A stretch of 64,000 nt of DNA from Prevotella sp. (GCA_017940545.1 JAGAYI010000008.1:1-64000), one strand, 5' to 3'. Counted from the first letter of the stretch, positions 31,729 to 41,426 are shown. A program made the numbers and translations. Notes: generated from the letters alone by a model not told the origin.

Positions 31729-32685
31729 TTATTTCTTTTTTTTCTTGGCATCCTTCTCGGCTTTCCGTTTGGCCTCTTTCGCCTCCTTTTCAAGTTTCTC
31801 TATCTTCTTCTGCTCTTCGGCATTCTCTTTCCTGATTCTCTTTTCGAGTGCCTTCTTCTCTCTTTCCAGCTGGCGCTGGCTCTTCGTTATCTTACCGTCG
31901 AGCGTTATCTCCGTCGTCGTGTTGGTCATGATGGGCGTGTGGGTGATGATCTCCAGCGTAATGATGTCTGTCAGTATCTGGGTTTGAAGACTCTGGTACT
32001 GGTTGACCACCTGTACTTCGCGCAGTTTTGTGTAGGCAAAGTCCTCAATGTTCATTTCGCCCTGGTGAAACTGCTCCTGGTTCAGCTGGCCGGCACCCTG
32101 ATAGATGGCGGCTGCCTCGCCGTTCGTCTTCAGGGCAACAAGGTTGTTGGTGATGCGGGCATAGAGTGACCCTATCTGTAGCTTCAGGTCGTCGTAGGCC
32201 TGGTCTCTCTTGTAGCGTGCCTGTTCAGCTTCCAGCCGTTTGCGCTTCACGGCGGCTGTCAGGTCCAAAATGTCTTCCAACGGTACGGCCAGGTTCACAC
32301 CCACGTTCCAGTAGCTCTGCTCGCTGCCCTGAAATTGGTACACCATGGTGTTGTAGGCCGTAGAGTTGTTGCCCCACATGTCGGCCTTGCCGTAGCTGTA
32401 GCTGGCGTGTCCGGTAATGTATGAGAATATGTGCCGTTTCTGCTTGGCCACTTCCGCCTGAGCCAGTTCGCGCACTTTCTCTGCTTCTAATATTTTCGGG
32501 TTTTCCTTGGCGTTTTCGTAGAGTACGCCAAGTGGTGGCAAATGAAATGAAGAGAAGTTGATAGTGCTGTTTTCGCTGGAGTCAAAGAAACCAGCGGTGA
32601 TACCACTATTTTCGTATTGTGCATAGGCAGACGTGGTAGTTACAATAGCAATCAATGTACATAAAGAGAGTCTTACCCTGTTCAT
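31729..32685 (-). CDS. short TolC-family protein with a lysine-rich tail
   Basis: A 318-residue protein with a signal peptide (ending SAYAQ). The middle resembles one TolC repeat: coiled-coil helices with the NLAVPLEDILDL strand. The end (residues about 265-318) is a charged helix, KKEKKALEKRIRKENAEEQ-like and closing with six lysines (described, not copied in full). Usual TolC proteins have 430-480 residues, so this is a half-length or divergent member. It sits where an exopolysaccharide operon normally has a Wza-type export lipoprotein, so it may be the outer-membrane exit or a helper. Confidence 0.75.
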   Translation of the reverse strand: MNRVRLSLCTLIAIVTTTSAYAQYENSGITAGFFDSSENSTINFSSFHLPPLGVLYENAKENPKILEAEKVRELAQAEVAKQKRHIFSYITGHASYSYGKADMWGNNSTAYNTMVYQFQGSEQSYWNVGVNLAVPLEDILDLTAAVKRKRLEAEQARYKRDQAYDDLKLQIGSLYARITNNLVALKTNGEAAAIYQGAGQLNQEQFHQGEMNIEDFAYTKLREVQVVNQYQSLQTQILTDIITLEIITHTPIMTNTTTEITLDGKITKSQRQLEREKKALEKRIRKENAEEQKKIEKLEKEAKEAKRKAEKDAKKKKK

Positions 32686-32721
32686 CCTTCTTTGTTCTTA
32701 TGGTTACGCCTTGTATATGTT

Positions 32722-33939
32722 CTATACGTTTTCTTTTTGTATAAAAGCGGTTAATGTGCGGAAAATAATCTTCATGTCAAGCGCAAAGTTGTATGTCTGA
32801 CCATAGATGATGTCCAGTTGCTTCCGCTCTTCGGCCGACATGTTGCCGCCCTTTCCGCGTTCCTCCACTTGCCAAAGCCCGGTAAGACCGGCAGGAGCCA
32901 TAAAGCGGTCAATGCTCGTGTCGGCAGTCAGTTTCTCTGCTTCGTAGAGAGGCAGCGGACGGTTGCCTACAATGGACATGTCTCCCTTCAGGATGTTGAA
33001 AAGCTGCGGCAACTCGTCGATACTGTATTTCCTGATGAATTTACCTACCTTGGTAATGCGCGGGTCGTTTTCTATCTTGACAAAAGCATTGTTGTTCTCG
33101 GCTTCCTTTTGTTTCGTGAATTCACTTTCTGCTACTACAAAATCATCGCCCACAAGCATGATTTCTTCATCGCTGATCATCATTCCTGACTCCAACCCCT
33201 TGTCAAACATCTGTTGTTCGGCTTCGTCACCCAACGGAGAAGTGATGACGCTCTTCTCGTCCTCATCATCGTCTTCATCTTCTTCACTTTCAGCATATTG
33301 GTTGTGTTCCTTGCTGATTTCCTTCAACCGCTTCTCGGCATCAACATACATGCTTCTGAATTTCAGGAAGTCGAAAATCGTGTAGTTGGTTCCCACGCGC
33401 TTTGACTTGAAGATGATGGGACCCTTGCTCTCCAGGCGGATGGCAATGGCCGTCAGCAGGAATATGGGTGACAGAAAGAGAATGGCAAGCCCGGAGAACA
33501 CAATGTCAAACGCTCTCTTCCAAAGAGGAATCTTAAACTTCAGAATCTTGTATTTTGCATCCTGGTCGTTGAACAGAATGTTCTCGCGGCTTGAAATGAA
33601 CTGAATCTTCTTGTTCAGCTCAGTAATAGACGCTTGACGTTCAATGGTGTCGTTAATGCCACTCTTCAGGTACATCTTACGCTCTTCCTCGGTCAGAGGG
33701 TCAGTCATCAGTATGATGTACACACTGGGGCAATTCTTGTGGATGTAGGTAATAGCCGTCACATCCTCGTTCTGAATGTTTTTTTCAAAAAACAGAATGA
33801 AGTGTTCGTTAGGAATGCGCGGCGTGCATACAGATGCTGCTTCCTTATAGGTAGTCGTCGGCTTGATGGACTGACCGGGAATATATTTAAGTCGTTCTTT
33901 TGACTGAGGGCTATTACCTAAATATACAACATCTATCAT
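32722..33939 (-). CDS. receiver-fused priming phosphoglycosyl transferase
   Basis: A 405-residue protein. Residues 1-120 look like a response-regulator receiver fold (MIDVVYLGNSPQ..., VYIILMTDPLTEEE), without a clear phospho-Asp. Residues about 140-405 are a bacterial sugar transferase (Bac_transf): a membrane helix WKRAFDIVFSGLAILFLSP, FKSKRVG, FDFLKFRSMY, PRITKVGKFIRKYSIDELPQ, GNRPLP. Between FRSMY and PRITK is an insertion of roughly 85 residues with a strongly acidic stretch. It should start repeat-unit assembly by moving sugar phosphate to undecaprenyl phosphate. Most relatives carry a different N-terminus. Confidence 0.88.
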   Translation of the reverse strand: MIDVVYLGNSPQSKERLKYIPGQSIKPTTTYKEAASVCTPRIPNEHFILFFEKNIQNEDVTAITYIHKNCPSVYIILMTDPLTEEERKMYLKSGINDTIERQASITELNKKIQFISSRENILFNDQDAKYKILKFKIPLWKRAFDIVFSGLAILFLSPIFLLTAIAIRLESKGPIIFKSKRVGTNYTIFDFLKFRSMYVDAEKRLKEISKEHNQYAESEEDEDDDEDEKSVITSPLGDEAEQQMFDKGLESGMMISDEEIMLVGDDFVVAESEFTKQKEAENNNAFVKIENDPRITKVGKFIRKYSIDELPQLFNILKGDMSIVGNRPLPLYEAEKLTADTSIDRFMAPAGLTGLWQVEERGKGGNMSAEERKQLDIIYGQTYNFALDMKIIFRTLTAFIQKENV

Positions 33940-33957
33940 AGCGGTGAAATTATTTTG

Positions 33958-34326
33958 TTAATTGGGAAGTATCTTCTTAACTCTTATTTTGAGCTCCATG
34001 GGGTTAAAAGGCTTGACAATATAGTCAACGGCACCAATCTCCAGCAGGCGGATGCGCTCGCTCGTCGAGTCTTCACTACTCAGCATGATGACCGGAATAT
34101 GTCGGAACAGCTCGTTCTGCTTAATCCATTCAAGAAAGTCGTCACCACGCATGCCCGGCATGCGAATGTCTGAGATAATCAGGTCGGGAGTGTTGCCTGC
34201 CTGCAACCATTTCACCCCTTGAAGACCGTCGGGCAGCCATTGTACGTCATAGTCAGTCATCAGATAGATAGAGAGCACTTTCGCTATGGTCTCCTTGTCG
34301 TCCAAAATCAAAATTTTCTTTTTCAT
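33958..34326 (-). CDS. stand-alone response regulator receiver
   Basis: A 122-residue single-domain receiver: MKKKILILDDKETI (acid pocket DD), LIISDIRMPGMRG (phospho-Asp), MLSSEDS (Ser/Thr), and DYIVKPF (Lys). No output domain. The ATG at 34326 is chosen; the frame continues to 34350. It is the first gene of the exopolysaccharide operon, right before a transferase that itself has a receiver-like domain, so a signalling link is plausible. The partner kinase is not in the window. Confidence 0.93.
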   Translation of the reverse strand: MKKKILILDDKETIAKVLSIYLMTDYDVQWLPDGLQGVKWLQAGNTPDLIISDIRMPGMRGDDFLEWIKQNELFRHIPVIMLSSEDSTSERIRLLEIGAVDYIVKPFNPMELKIRVKKILPN

Positions 34327-34410
34327 ATACGTATATTCTGTAATTTCCAAAGCTTAGACACGTGTTCTTTTACGGCAATTTTCCTCATGTGGAGTATGTA
34401 AACACCTTTG

Positions 34411-34444
34411 CAAAGGTAAAAAAAAGTTTTTAATTGTGTTCAAA
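34411..34444 (-). promoter_or_regulatory. probable promoter of the exopolysaccharide operon
   Basis: On the minus strand, TTTG (34441-34444), 22 bases, then TACCTTTG (34411-34418), slightly long spacing. The -7 box is half of a perfect 14 bp palindrome ACCTTTGCAAAGGT (34404-34417), which could bind a regulator or just reflect the box. It lies about 85 bases upstream of the response regulator start. Confidence 0.5.
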
Positions 34445-34493
34445 TAATGGTAAAAAAATATGCAAAACTGCAAAAATAGTTGTTTTTTAAAAA

Positions 34494-34501
34494 TATTTTT
34501 G
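34494..34501 (+). promoter_or_regulatory. possible -7 box of xylB
   Basis: TATTTTTG fits TAnnTTTG and lies 52 bases before the xylB ATG, but no TTG-type -33 box is found 19-22 bases upstream. The surrounding sequence is very A/T rich, so the match may be chance. Confidence 0.3.
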
Positions 34502-34553
34502 GGAATTTTGTAGTGCTAATCGTATTATATAAAACGAAAAACATTAATTTGTT

Positions 34554-36044
34554 ATGGCAAACAGATATTTATTAGGTTTCGATGTAGGCAGCTCTTCTGT
34601 CAAGGCATCATTGGTAAATGCCGATTCAGGCAGGTGTGTGGCAACGGCTTTCTATCCCGAGAAGGAGGCTCCTATCATGGCCGTGAAGGCCGGGTGGGCA
34701 GAGCAAGACCCGCAAATGTGGTGGGATAATGCAAAGCTTGCGTTAAAGAAGATTATGGCTGAAGCCGGTGCAACAGCCGAAGATGTGAAGGCGATAGGCA
34801 TCTCTTACCAGATGCACGGCTTGGTGTGTGTCGATAAGAACCTGAAGGCCTTGCGACCCTCCATTATCTGGTGCGACTCTCGTGCTGTGCCTTATGGTGA
34901 GAAGGCGTTTAACGATTTGGGTGCTGACCAGTGTCTGAGCCATCTGCTGAATTCGCCCGGAAACTTCACGGCGGCTAAGCTGGCATGGGTAAAAGAGAAC
35001 GAACCGGAAATCTACGAGAAAATCTACAAGATTATGCTCCCCGGCGACTATATTGCCATGCGCCTTAGCGGTACGCCAAACACGACCGTGAGCGGTCTTT
35101 CGGAGGGTATGTTCTGGGACTTCAAGAACAATCAGGTGGCCGATTTCCTGATGAAATACTATGGCTTTGATGCTTCACTCATCAGCGACATCGTGCCCAC
35201 GTTCTCCGTGCAGAGCGAGGTGTGTGCCGAGGCCGCTGCCGAGTTGGGGCTGAAGGCAGGCACCCCGATAACATATCGTGGTGGAGACCAGCCGAATAAC
35301 GCCCTTTCGCTAAACGTTTTTAATCCTGGCGAAATTGCTTCTACGGCAGGCACCAGCGGTGTGGTTTATGGCGTGTTAGGCGATGTGAATTACGACCAGA
35401 AGTCACGTGTAAACACTTTTGCGCATGTTAACCACAGTGCCGGGCAAGTGCGCCTGGGCGTACTGCTTTGCATCAATGGCACCGGCATTCTTAATGCGTG
35501 GGTGCACCGGAACATCACGCCCGACATTTCATATGCCGACATGAACGACCTGGCAGCCACCGTGCCCATTGGCAGCGAGGGCGTGTCCATCGTGCCGTTT
35601 GGAAACGGTGCGGAGCGCGTGCTGGAGAACCGGGAGATCGGTTGTTCCGTGAATGGCATCAACTTCAACAAGCACTCTAAGGCCCATGTGGTGCGTGCTG
35701 CGCAGGAAGGTATCGTGTTCTCCTTCTGCTACGGTATGGAGATTATGCAGCAAATGGGTATGGACATCAGGAAGATTCATGCCGGAAAGGCAAACATGTT
35801 CCTTTCGCCGCTCTTCCGCGACACGTTGGCCAGCGTCAGCGGAGCCACGATAGAGCTTTACGACACTGACGGCTCGGTGGGTGCTGCCAAAGGCGCAGGT
35901 ATCGGTGCCGGCATCTACAAGGATCACGACGAGGCGTTTGCCACGTTGGAGAAGCTGCAGGTCATTACACCCGACGAGGCTCACAGGGCCGATTACCTGT
36001 CTGCTTATGCCCGCTGGAAGGAAGTACTGTCAAGGCAGATATAG
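34554..36044 (+). CDS. xylB: xylulokinase
   Basis: A 496-residue FGGY kinase. Motifs: LLGFDVGSSSVKASLVN at the N-terminus, the xylulokinase signature ISYQMHGLVCVD, GGDQPNNAL, STAGTSGVVYG, and GKANMFLSPLFRDTLASVSG near the end. It phosphorylates D-xylulose. It is a single plus-strand gene; no xylA is beside it. It differs from the FGGY gene in the arabinose operon, which supports the separate naming of the two. Confidence 0.92.
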   Translation: MANRYLLGFDVGSSSVKASLVNADSGRCVATAFYPEKEAPIMAVKAGWAEQDPQMWWDNAKLALKKIMAEAGATAEDVKAIGISYQMHGLVCVDKNLKALRPSIIWCDSRAVPYGEKAFNDLGADQCLSHLLNSPGNFTAAKLAWVKENEPEIYEKIYKIMLPGDYIAMRLSGTPNTTVSGLSEGMFWDFKNNQVADFLMKYYGFDASLISDIVPTFSVQSEVCAEAAAELGLKAGTPITYRGGDQPNNALSLNVFNPGEIASTAGTSGVVYGVLGDVNYDQKSRVNTFAHVNHSAGQVRLGVLLCINGTGILNAWVHRNITPDISYADMNDLAATVPIGSEGVSIVPFGNGAERVLENREIGCSVNGINFNKHSKAHVVRAAQEGIVFSFCYGMEIMQQMGMDIRKIHAGKANMFLSPLFRDTLASVSGATIELYDTDGSVGAAKGAGIGAGIYKDHDEAFATLEKLQVITPDEAHRADYLSAYARWKEVLSRQI

Positions 36045-36103
36045 TTTCCCTTCCCCCGTGTCAGACTTCATTAATGATAAAGTTTAAATAGTTGAACAAA
36101 AGT

Positions 36104-36141
36104 GTAGGGGCGTGTCATCCTGAATGGTGGCGCGCCCCTAC
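36104..36141 (-). terminator. hairpin between xylB and the ccs gene
   Basis: GTAGGGGCG (36104-36112) pairs perfectly with CGCCCCTAC (36133-36141). On the minus strand it starts 4 bases after the ccs stop and is followed by CTTTTGTT. It lies between convergent genes and may serve both directions. Confidence 0.65.
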
Positions 36142-36145
36142 GGCA

Positions 36146-38284
36146 TTATGCGTAGGAGTGCATTCCTCCCAGGAAATAGTTGACACCGAAGTAGGTCATG
36201 AGAATGGTAAGGAATGCAATAGTCATGAAAATGTGGAAGGTTTTGGGACGCTGTAGAGCCGGAAATGATTGCGTGTGCACTGCAATGGCATAGATCATGA
36301 AGGTGATGAGCGCCCATACCTCCTTTGGGTCCCAGCTCCAGTATGTTCCCCACGAAATGTTCGCCCAGATGGCACCAAGGAAGATGCCGATGCCCAGCGT
36401 GGTGAGGGCAGGGTAGAGCATCAGCTGCGAGAGCAGCATGAGCTGTTCTGCCTGTTTTTTGACGATGAGGCCCGTCAGTCCGCAGATGAAGGTGAGCGAC
36501 AGCAGGGCGTAGGCCATCATGATGATGCTGACGTGCAGCGAGAGCAGTGGTGACTGCAGGACGGGCATCATGTGGGACATTTGCGGGTCCATCAGCGAGA
36601 TATGGCTCACCAGCAGGAAGAAGCCCGACATGAGCAGTCCGAAGGTCAGCATGATGGGGAAACGCCGCATGGCCAGGAAGGTGAGCAGCTGTAGGAACCA
36701 CGCCAGCACGAGCATTGTTTCGTAGCCGTTGGACATGGGCACATGGTCAACGATGATCCAGCGCAGGATGAGACATAGTGTCAGCGCAAGGAATGCCGCC
36801 GTCAGTACCACCGTAGCAGCCATGCGGATGTAGCGCCACTTCATGAACGACAGGAAGCCGAACGTGAGGCATACCATGAACAGGATGGTGGCAAAGGGAA
36901 TCTGGTTATAGAGTCGTTCTGCCTTTAGTTTCGTGGTGTCGGGCACCGAACGTCCTCCAAAGCTTTGTTGGTATTTCAGCATCTTGTCCAGGTAGGCATT
37001 GGCACGTGTCCATTTGCCTGCCTGCACCTCACCGTTGAGCAGCGTGAACACCTCACGCATGTATTTCTGGTGCTCACTGTCCATTGACTCCGGCAGCTTG
37101 TCGGTGGGTGAATACCATGTGGTAGTAGCCTTTTGGGTGTAGGGGAACAGCTTCAGTGGTGTTCCCTGGTGCAGTTCCATGACGAGCGAGAGTTTCTCGT
37201 CAGCCTTGGCCACTTGTTTGTAGAACGCGTCCTGCTCTCCCTGGTAGTATTGTCTGGCGTATGGTCCCAGCACGTAGCCGTTCTGGTTGAAGAACTGGTT
37301 GACGCTGGCGTAGGCAGGCAGTTGCAGGCGTTCCTGCAGTTCGCTGCCTTTCACTTTGATGACGGGTTCCCTGCACCAGTCGTCGTAGAAGAAGATGAAC
37401 CCCGTCAGCACCTGTGTGGCAGTAAAGTCCTTATAGGATCGCTTGCCGTACAGTTTCTTGGTGAAGTCGAGGGCGTAGGTTTCCATCGGACATACCCGGT
37501 CGTTATAGACCACCATGAGGTTGGCAAAGCGGTCAGCCGTCTCGGTGGGCAGCACCTTCTGCGCCTTTGCGGGACTGAACGGCAGCCAGCCTATGATGAC
37601 CATTAGGCTTAGTTTCCGTAGCAACTGCCTGTAGCTGCCTTTCGGGTCCAGGAGCATCCAGACGAGTGCCAGGAAGAGTAGCGCATAGCCGGTATAGGTG
37701 ACGGGAATGCCCCAGGGGTCGCTGTTCACGGAGAGCAGGCTCCCGCGCCCGTCCTCGTCGAAGCTGCTTTGGTACAGGCGTATGGACCGGTGGCTCACAA
37801 TGTTGTTCATCGATACCACTTCGCGGTGCTCAACGTCGTCCATGACAGTCAGAAACGACTGGTAGTCAGAGGCTGCCATCGTTCCTTCGTGGAACACCGT
37901 CTTGAACGAGTCCAGCCGTAGCGTGAAAGGCAACTGGTGCTCTTCCCAGAGACCATTGTCTGCTTGTGCGATGTATTGGTTGGTGCTTTCGCCGTTGCGC
38001 AGGTGTATCATGCCCTGGCGTGCTGTCAGGTGCGTGAGCAGCGCTCCGAGCAGAATCAGCAGGAACGAGACATGCAGCACTACGGTGGAAACCCGTTTCA
38101 CGCGTCTCTTCAGGAAATAGAAAATGCCGAATGCGGCCAGTAGTGCCCACAGCAGCGAGAACCACCACGCCCCGTAGATATGGGAACTGACGTATGCTGA
38201 CCCCTGATATTTTTCGACAATGGTGGCGGCAGCCATGACGACTACCACCACCGCATATAAAGCTATGACCGTTTTCTTCAGCAT
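36146..38284 (-). CDS. cytochrome c maturation protein, ResB/CcsA fusion
   Basis: A 712-residue membrane protein. The N-terminal part (residues about 1-230) resembles ResB/Ccs1 with helices and a periplasmic domain; the C-terminal part is CcsA-like with multiple helices and the haem-handling motif WGTYWSWDPKEVWAL. It attaches haem to c-type cytochromes outside the membrane (system II). It sits 7 bases after the two-haem cytochrome gene in the same operon, suggesting it serves that protein. A general role for all c-type cytochromes of the cell is possible too. Confidence 0.9.
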   Translation of the reverse strand: MLKKTVIALYAVVVVVMAAATIVEKYQGSAYVSSHIYGAWWFSLLWALLAAFGIFYFLKRRVKRVSTVVLHVSFLLILLGALLTHLTARQGMIHLRNGESTNQYIAQADNGLWEEHQLPFTLRLDSFKTVFHEGTMAASDYQSFLTVMDDVEHREVVSMNNIVSHRSIRLYQSSFDEDGRGSLLSVNSDPWGIPVTYTGYALLFLALVWMLLDPKGSYRQLLRKLSLMVIIGWLPFSPAKAQKVLPTETADRFANLMVVYNDRVCPMETYALDFTKKLYGKRSYKDFTATQVLTGFIFFYDDWCREPVIKVKGSELQERLQLPAYASVNQFFNQNGYVLGPYARQYYQGEQDAFYKQVAKADEKLSLVMELHQGTPLKLFPYTQKATTTWYSPTDKLPESMDSEHQKYMREVFTLLNGEVQAGKWTRANAYLDKMLKYQQSFGGRSVPDTTKLKAERLYNQIPFATILFMVCLTFGFLSFMKWRYIRMAATVVLTAAFLALTLCLILRWIIVDHVPMSNGYETMLVLAWFLQLLTFLAMRRFPIMLTFGLLMSGFFLLVSHISLMDPQMSHMMPVLQSPLLSLHVSIIMMAYALLSLTFICGLTGLIVKKQAEQLMLLSQLMLYPALTTLGIGIFLGAIWANISWGTYWSWDPKEVWALITFMIYAIAVHTQSFPALQRPKTFHIFMTIAFLTILMTYFGVNYFLGGMHSYA

Positions 38285-38291
38285 AATTTGT

Positions 38292-40067
38292 TTAGATCGC
38301 CCTGAGGAATTTCACCACGGCGTCGCGGTCTTTCTTGGGCAGGTTATAGAATTTGAGTGCACTGTCATAGGCATCCGACTTCTTGGAGTAGCCATGCCAG
38401 ATGATGGCCTCAATCTCGTTGCGTGCACGGCAGTCGTGCAGGCGGTCTTCGGCACCCGTGTTGATGAGTGACAGTCCGCGTCCCCAGAGTGGGGTGGTGC
38501 GGCACCATGAGCCGTGAATGCCGTTCTTCATGTACAGCCGGTGCTGTATCATGTCGGTGTAGGGCCAGATGGTCTGGTTCTGGTAGCGTGGCAGCTGCAG
38601 GTTCTGTGCAGCAATGATCTGCGGGTTCCAGTAGTTGTCCTCCTTGGTTTTCCACGACGGGCGGTGACAGGTGGCACAGCCAATTTGGTTGAACACCTCC
38701 TTGCCGCGCTGCACGTCGGGGTCTTGCAGGTTACGGGCACGTGGAATGGCCAGTCCTCGGTGCCATACCTGGAAGGCCCAGAAGTTATTGTCGCTCATTT
38801 CCGGCTCGAAGTTGTGCCATTTGTTGTCAAACTGGTTGGTCGATGGCAGCAGCAGGTTATAGACAGCCTCCTTGATGCCTTCGTCCGTACCGTCGGCATG
38901 GTAGGGTGACGTCGGGTCGGCCTTGATGGCAGCTATCACCTTCTGGTTCTCGCTCATGGCCTTGGCCCACGGCTCGGTGGTGTAGAGCTTCGGACGGTCA
39001 GAGCGTGACACGTTGGTGATGTTCCAGATGGCATTGGCCCCGGCACCGTCCTGCAGCGAGCCGCGCGTCATGGCATAAGTGAACTTCTTGATGCGGTTCA
39101 CCTGCTCCACGCCGCTGGAGGCATTCACGTACATGGCCGTTGCCGCCCAGTCGTTGGCAGCAGCATCCCAGAAGGCGGGGTTCAGCTTCTCGCTGACCTC
39201 GATGTTGTTCTTTGCCCACCAGGCAGCCTGCCGCTGGTACTCCAGCTTGATGCTGTCGTCGGGAATAGCGTCCAGCAGTCCCGTGCCAATGATGCCGATG
39301 GTGCTCTCCAGTCGGAAGGCCACGGCACCGTTGCCCGTCTCCCAGGGGGTGGGGCTGGTGTTGAAAGCCGAGCGGTCAATGCTCAGCTCGGGGTAGATGA
39401 GCTGATAGCGCTCACCGTCGGGGAACTGGGTGGCAGAAATCTCGCTGCCGTCAGCCATGGTGCTGACGGTGAGCCAGTCCAGGTGAATGCCGCTCTCGTC
39501 GATGGGGGGCAGGAACGGACTGACGGCACGTGTCTGCGGCATGCCCGTCACCTCACTGACGTAGGGACCGTCGTCACTGTTCTGTCCGTCAGCCGGGTGA
39601 TAGACCACCAGCAGGTAGCCGTTGCCCCACTCAGCAGTGTATTTCGTTACGCGCTTGCCGTGACCGTAGGCCGGATGGCAGTCCAGACACGACTTGCGGA
39701 CGTAGGCCGGTCCCAGTCCGTTGAACGGTGCCTGGAACTCCGTGACGTTACGTTCAAAGAACTGCTCACCGCGATTGAAGGCCTCCGACAGCCCCATCTC
39801 GGTCACAGCAGGTGTCTCGTCCTCGTAGCAGCCCTGCGTCACGTTCATCGTCGTACCCTTCTCGCCGCCGACGAACCATTCCTCGGCAGTGAAGTTTCCG
39901 ACGGCCTTGCCAATGTAACTCTCATCATCGTTGGACGTGGTTTCCTCTGGCGTCTGGTCGTCTGCCAGTTTGTCATCGTCCTTACAACCAGTCAAGGCAG
40001 CCCCCGCAAAGAGAGCTGCCATGACCAGATAGTTCATCCGTTTGTTTAGTATGTTCATAAAGTTCAT
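38292..40067 (-). CDS. two-haem c-type cytochrome lipoprotein (DUF1111 type)
   Basis: A 591-residue lipoprotein (AALFAGAALTGC, lipid Cys). It has two CxxCH motifs, CLDCH and CATCH, and resembles the di-haem putative peroxidase/thiol oxidoreductase family. Such genes are often next to imelysin genes. Substrate is unknown. The start is uncertain: ATGs at 40094, 40067 and 40037 are all in frame; 40067 gives a normal signal. It is followed 7 bases later by its likely maturation protein. Confidence 0.88.
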   Translation of the reverse strand: MNFMNILNKRMNYLVMAALFAGAALTGCKDDDKLADDQTPEETTSNDDESYIGKAVGNFTAEEWFVGGEKGTTMNVTQGCYEDETPAVTEMGLSEAFNRGEQFFERNVTEFQAPFNGLGPAYVRKSCLDCHPAYGHGKRVTKYTAEWGNGYLLVVYHPADGQNSDDGPYVSEVTGMPQTRAVSPFLPPIDESGIHLDWLTVSTMADGSEISATQFPDGERYQLIYPELSIDRSAFNTSPTPWETGNGAVAFRLESTIGIIGTGLLDAIPDDSIKLEYQRQAAWWAKNNIEVSEKLNPAFWDAAANDWAATAMYVNASSGVEQVNRIKKFTYAMTRGSLQDGAGANAIWNITNVSRSDRPKLYTTEPWAKAMSENQKVIAAIKADPTSPYHADGTDEGIKEAVYNLLLPSTNQFDNKWHNFEPEMSDNNFWAFQVWHRGLAIPRARNLQDPDVQRGKEVFNQIGCATCHRPSWKTKEDNYWNPQIIAAQNLQLPRYQNQTIWPYTDMIQHRLYMKNGIHGSWCRTTPLWGRGLSLINTGAEDRLHDCRARNEIEAIIWHGYSKKSDAYDSALKFYNLPKKDRDAVVKFLRAI

Positions 40068-40142
40068 AATTAGGGATTTCAAGTTTTGCAGCACAGAAAG
40101 CCTCCCCCTCGGGTGAGGGCGGAGGTGAGAGGGGGCTCCTCT

Positions 40143-41405
40143 TTAGTTGGCTGCTATCCAGGTAGCTGCCTCGTTAATGACTTCGTCCAGCGCATTGATG
40201 GCGTCCATAGCCTCTTTGGCGTTGCTGCTGTGCGGGTCAATCACGAACGGCGTGCCTTTCTTCGCTTTGTCAAGTGCATCCAGTGCTGCATTCAAACGTG
40301 CCTGCAAACCCTGTGCCAAAGTTGCGTTATACTTCTGCAGGTATGACATGATGGAGTTAGCCTGTGCCACGTCAGCGTCGGCACCGTTCAGCGAGTTGCG
40401 GATGCTCAGGATGTTGTCATAGAAGTCATAGTACGAGCGCTGGCTGTAGGGCGACTCAATGTAGTCGGGGTCAGCACCGGTGTAGGCCTGTCCGATCTTC
40501 TGTCCGGCCACCTCAGCACAGATGTTGCTGCAGCCAGCCACGAGGATGGTGCTCATCACCTTGCGCCAGGTAGCCAGCGTGCTGCCAGCCTTGGTGGCGT
40601 TCAGCATGTTCTCACCGTACGAGCTGTCGCTGCCTGCCAGTGTGGTGGGGAACTCACATTCCTCAACGCGCTCAATATGGGCAGCAGGGGCTTCGTCGCC
40701 CAGCCAGCTCACTTCCAGCTGGAAGCACTTGTCGCGCAGGTCGCCTGCCACGGCAGCAGCGAAGATCAGTTCCTGCTCGCCGCTGATGTTACGGCCGGCG
40801 AAGGCCTCGTCGTCCTCGACACCTTTCAGGGCTGCCAGCGTACGGTTCTGACCGTTACGGAAGATGATGAACTCAATGCCGTGGAAGCCGAGCTGCTGTT
40901 CACCAACCAGTGCGCGGGCATTGTCGATGCCGCCGTCCTCCAGGTCGTCCAGGTCCTCAATAATCTCTGCCGAGCTCAGGGCCTTGGCCAGTGCGGTGCG
41001 GTCCAGCGGCCAGGTGTCAATGTGTGGGTCAATGCCGAAGTCGGTAGCGGCACCATAGAGGAAGGACTCGCTTCTCTCCCATGCAGAACGTGCGTCGATA
41101 AACGTAGAACAGATTTCGTCGATGTCGCTCTGTGTCAGCGTACCTTCGCGCAGCTTCGACTTGGCATCCACCAGTTCGTCGTAGAGCTCGGCGGTCAGGG
41201 TGGCCAGTGCCTTGTACGTTGGGAAAATGACGTTGTTCACATACTGACCGGTTAGGGCCTTCATGGCTGCTTCCTTCTCTGCATTGACAGTTGCAGTGGG
41301 GTCAGTGGGTGTTACTGGTGAACTCGAATCGTCGTCGTCACCGCAAGCGGTGAATGTCAGGGCGCTCATGAGAACAGCCACTGACAGGATAAAATACTTT
41401 TTCAT
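40143..41405 (-). CDS. imelysin family lipoprotein
   Basis: A 420-residue lipoprotein (TFTACGDDDDSS; lipid Cys near residue 21). It has the imelysin motif GFHGIEFIIF (GxHxxE) near residue 170, and four-helix bundle pattern throughout, as in IrpA/imelysin-like iron-regulated proteins. These are thought to bind iron or haem outside the membrane. It lies between the porin and the two-haem cytochrome in one operon. Confidence 0.92.
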   Translation of the reverse strand: MKKYFILSVAVLMSALTFTACGDDDDSSSPVTPTDPTATVNAEKEAAMKALTGQYVNNVIFPTYKALATLTAELYDELVDAKSKLREGTLTQSDIDEICSTFIDARSAWERSESFLYGAATDFGIDPHIDTWPLDRTALAKALSSAEIIEDLDDLEDGGIDNARALVGEQQLGFHGIEFIIFRNGQNRTLAALKGVEDDEAFAGRNISGEQELIFAAAVAGDLRDKCFQLEVSWLGDEAPAAHIERVEECEFPTTLAGSDSSYGENMLNATKAGSTLATWRKVMSTILVAGCSNICAEVAGQKIGQAYTGADPDYIESPYSQRSYYDFYDNILSIRNSLNGADADVAQANSIMSYLQKYNATLAQGLQARLNAALDALDKAKKGTPFVIDPHSSNAKEAMDAINALDEVINEAATWIAAN

Positions 41406-41426
41406 TGTGTTTGTTTGATATAATGT

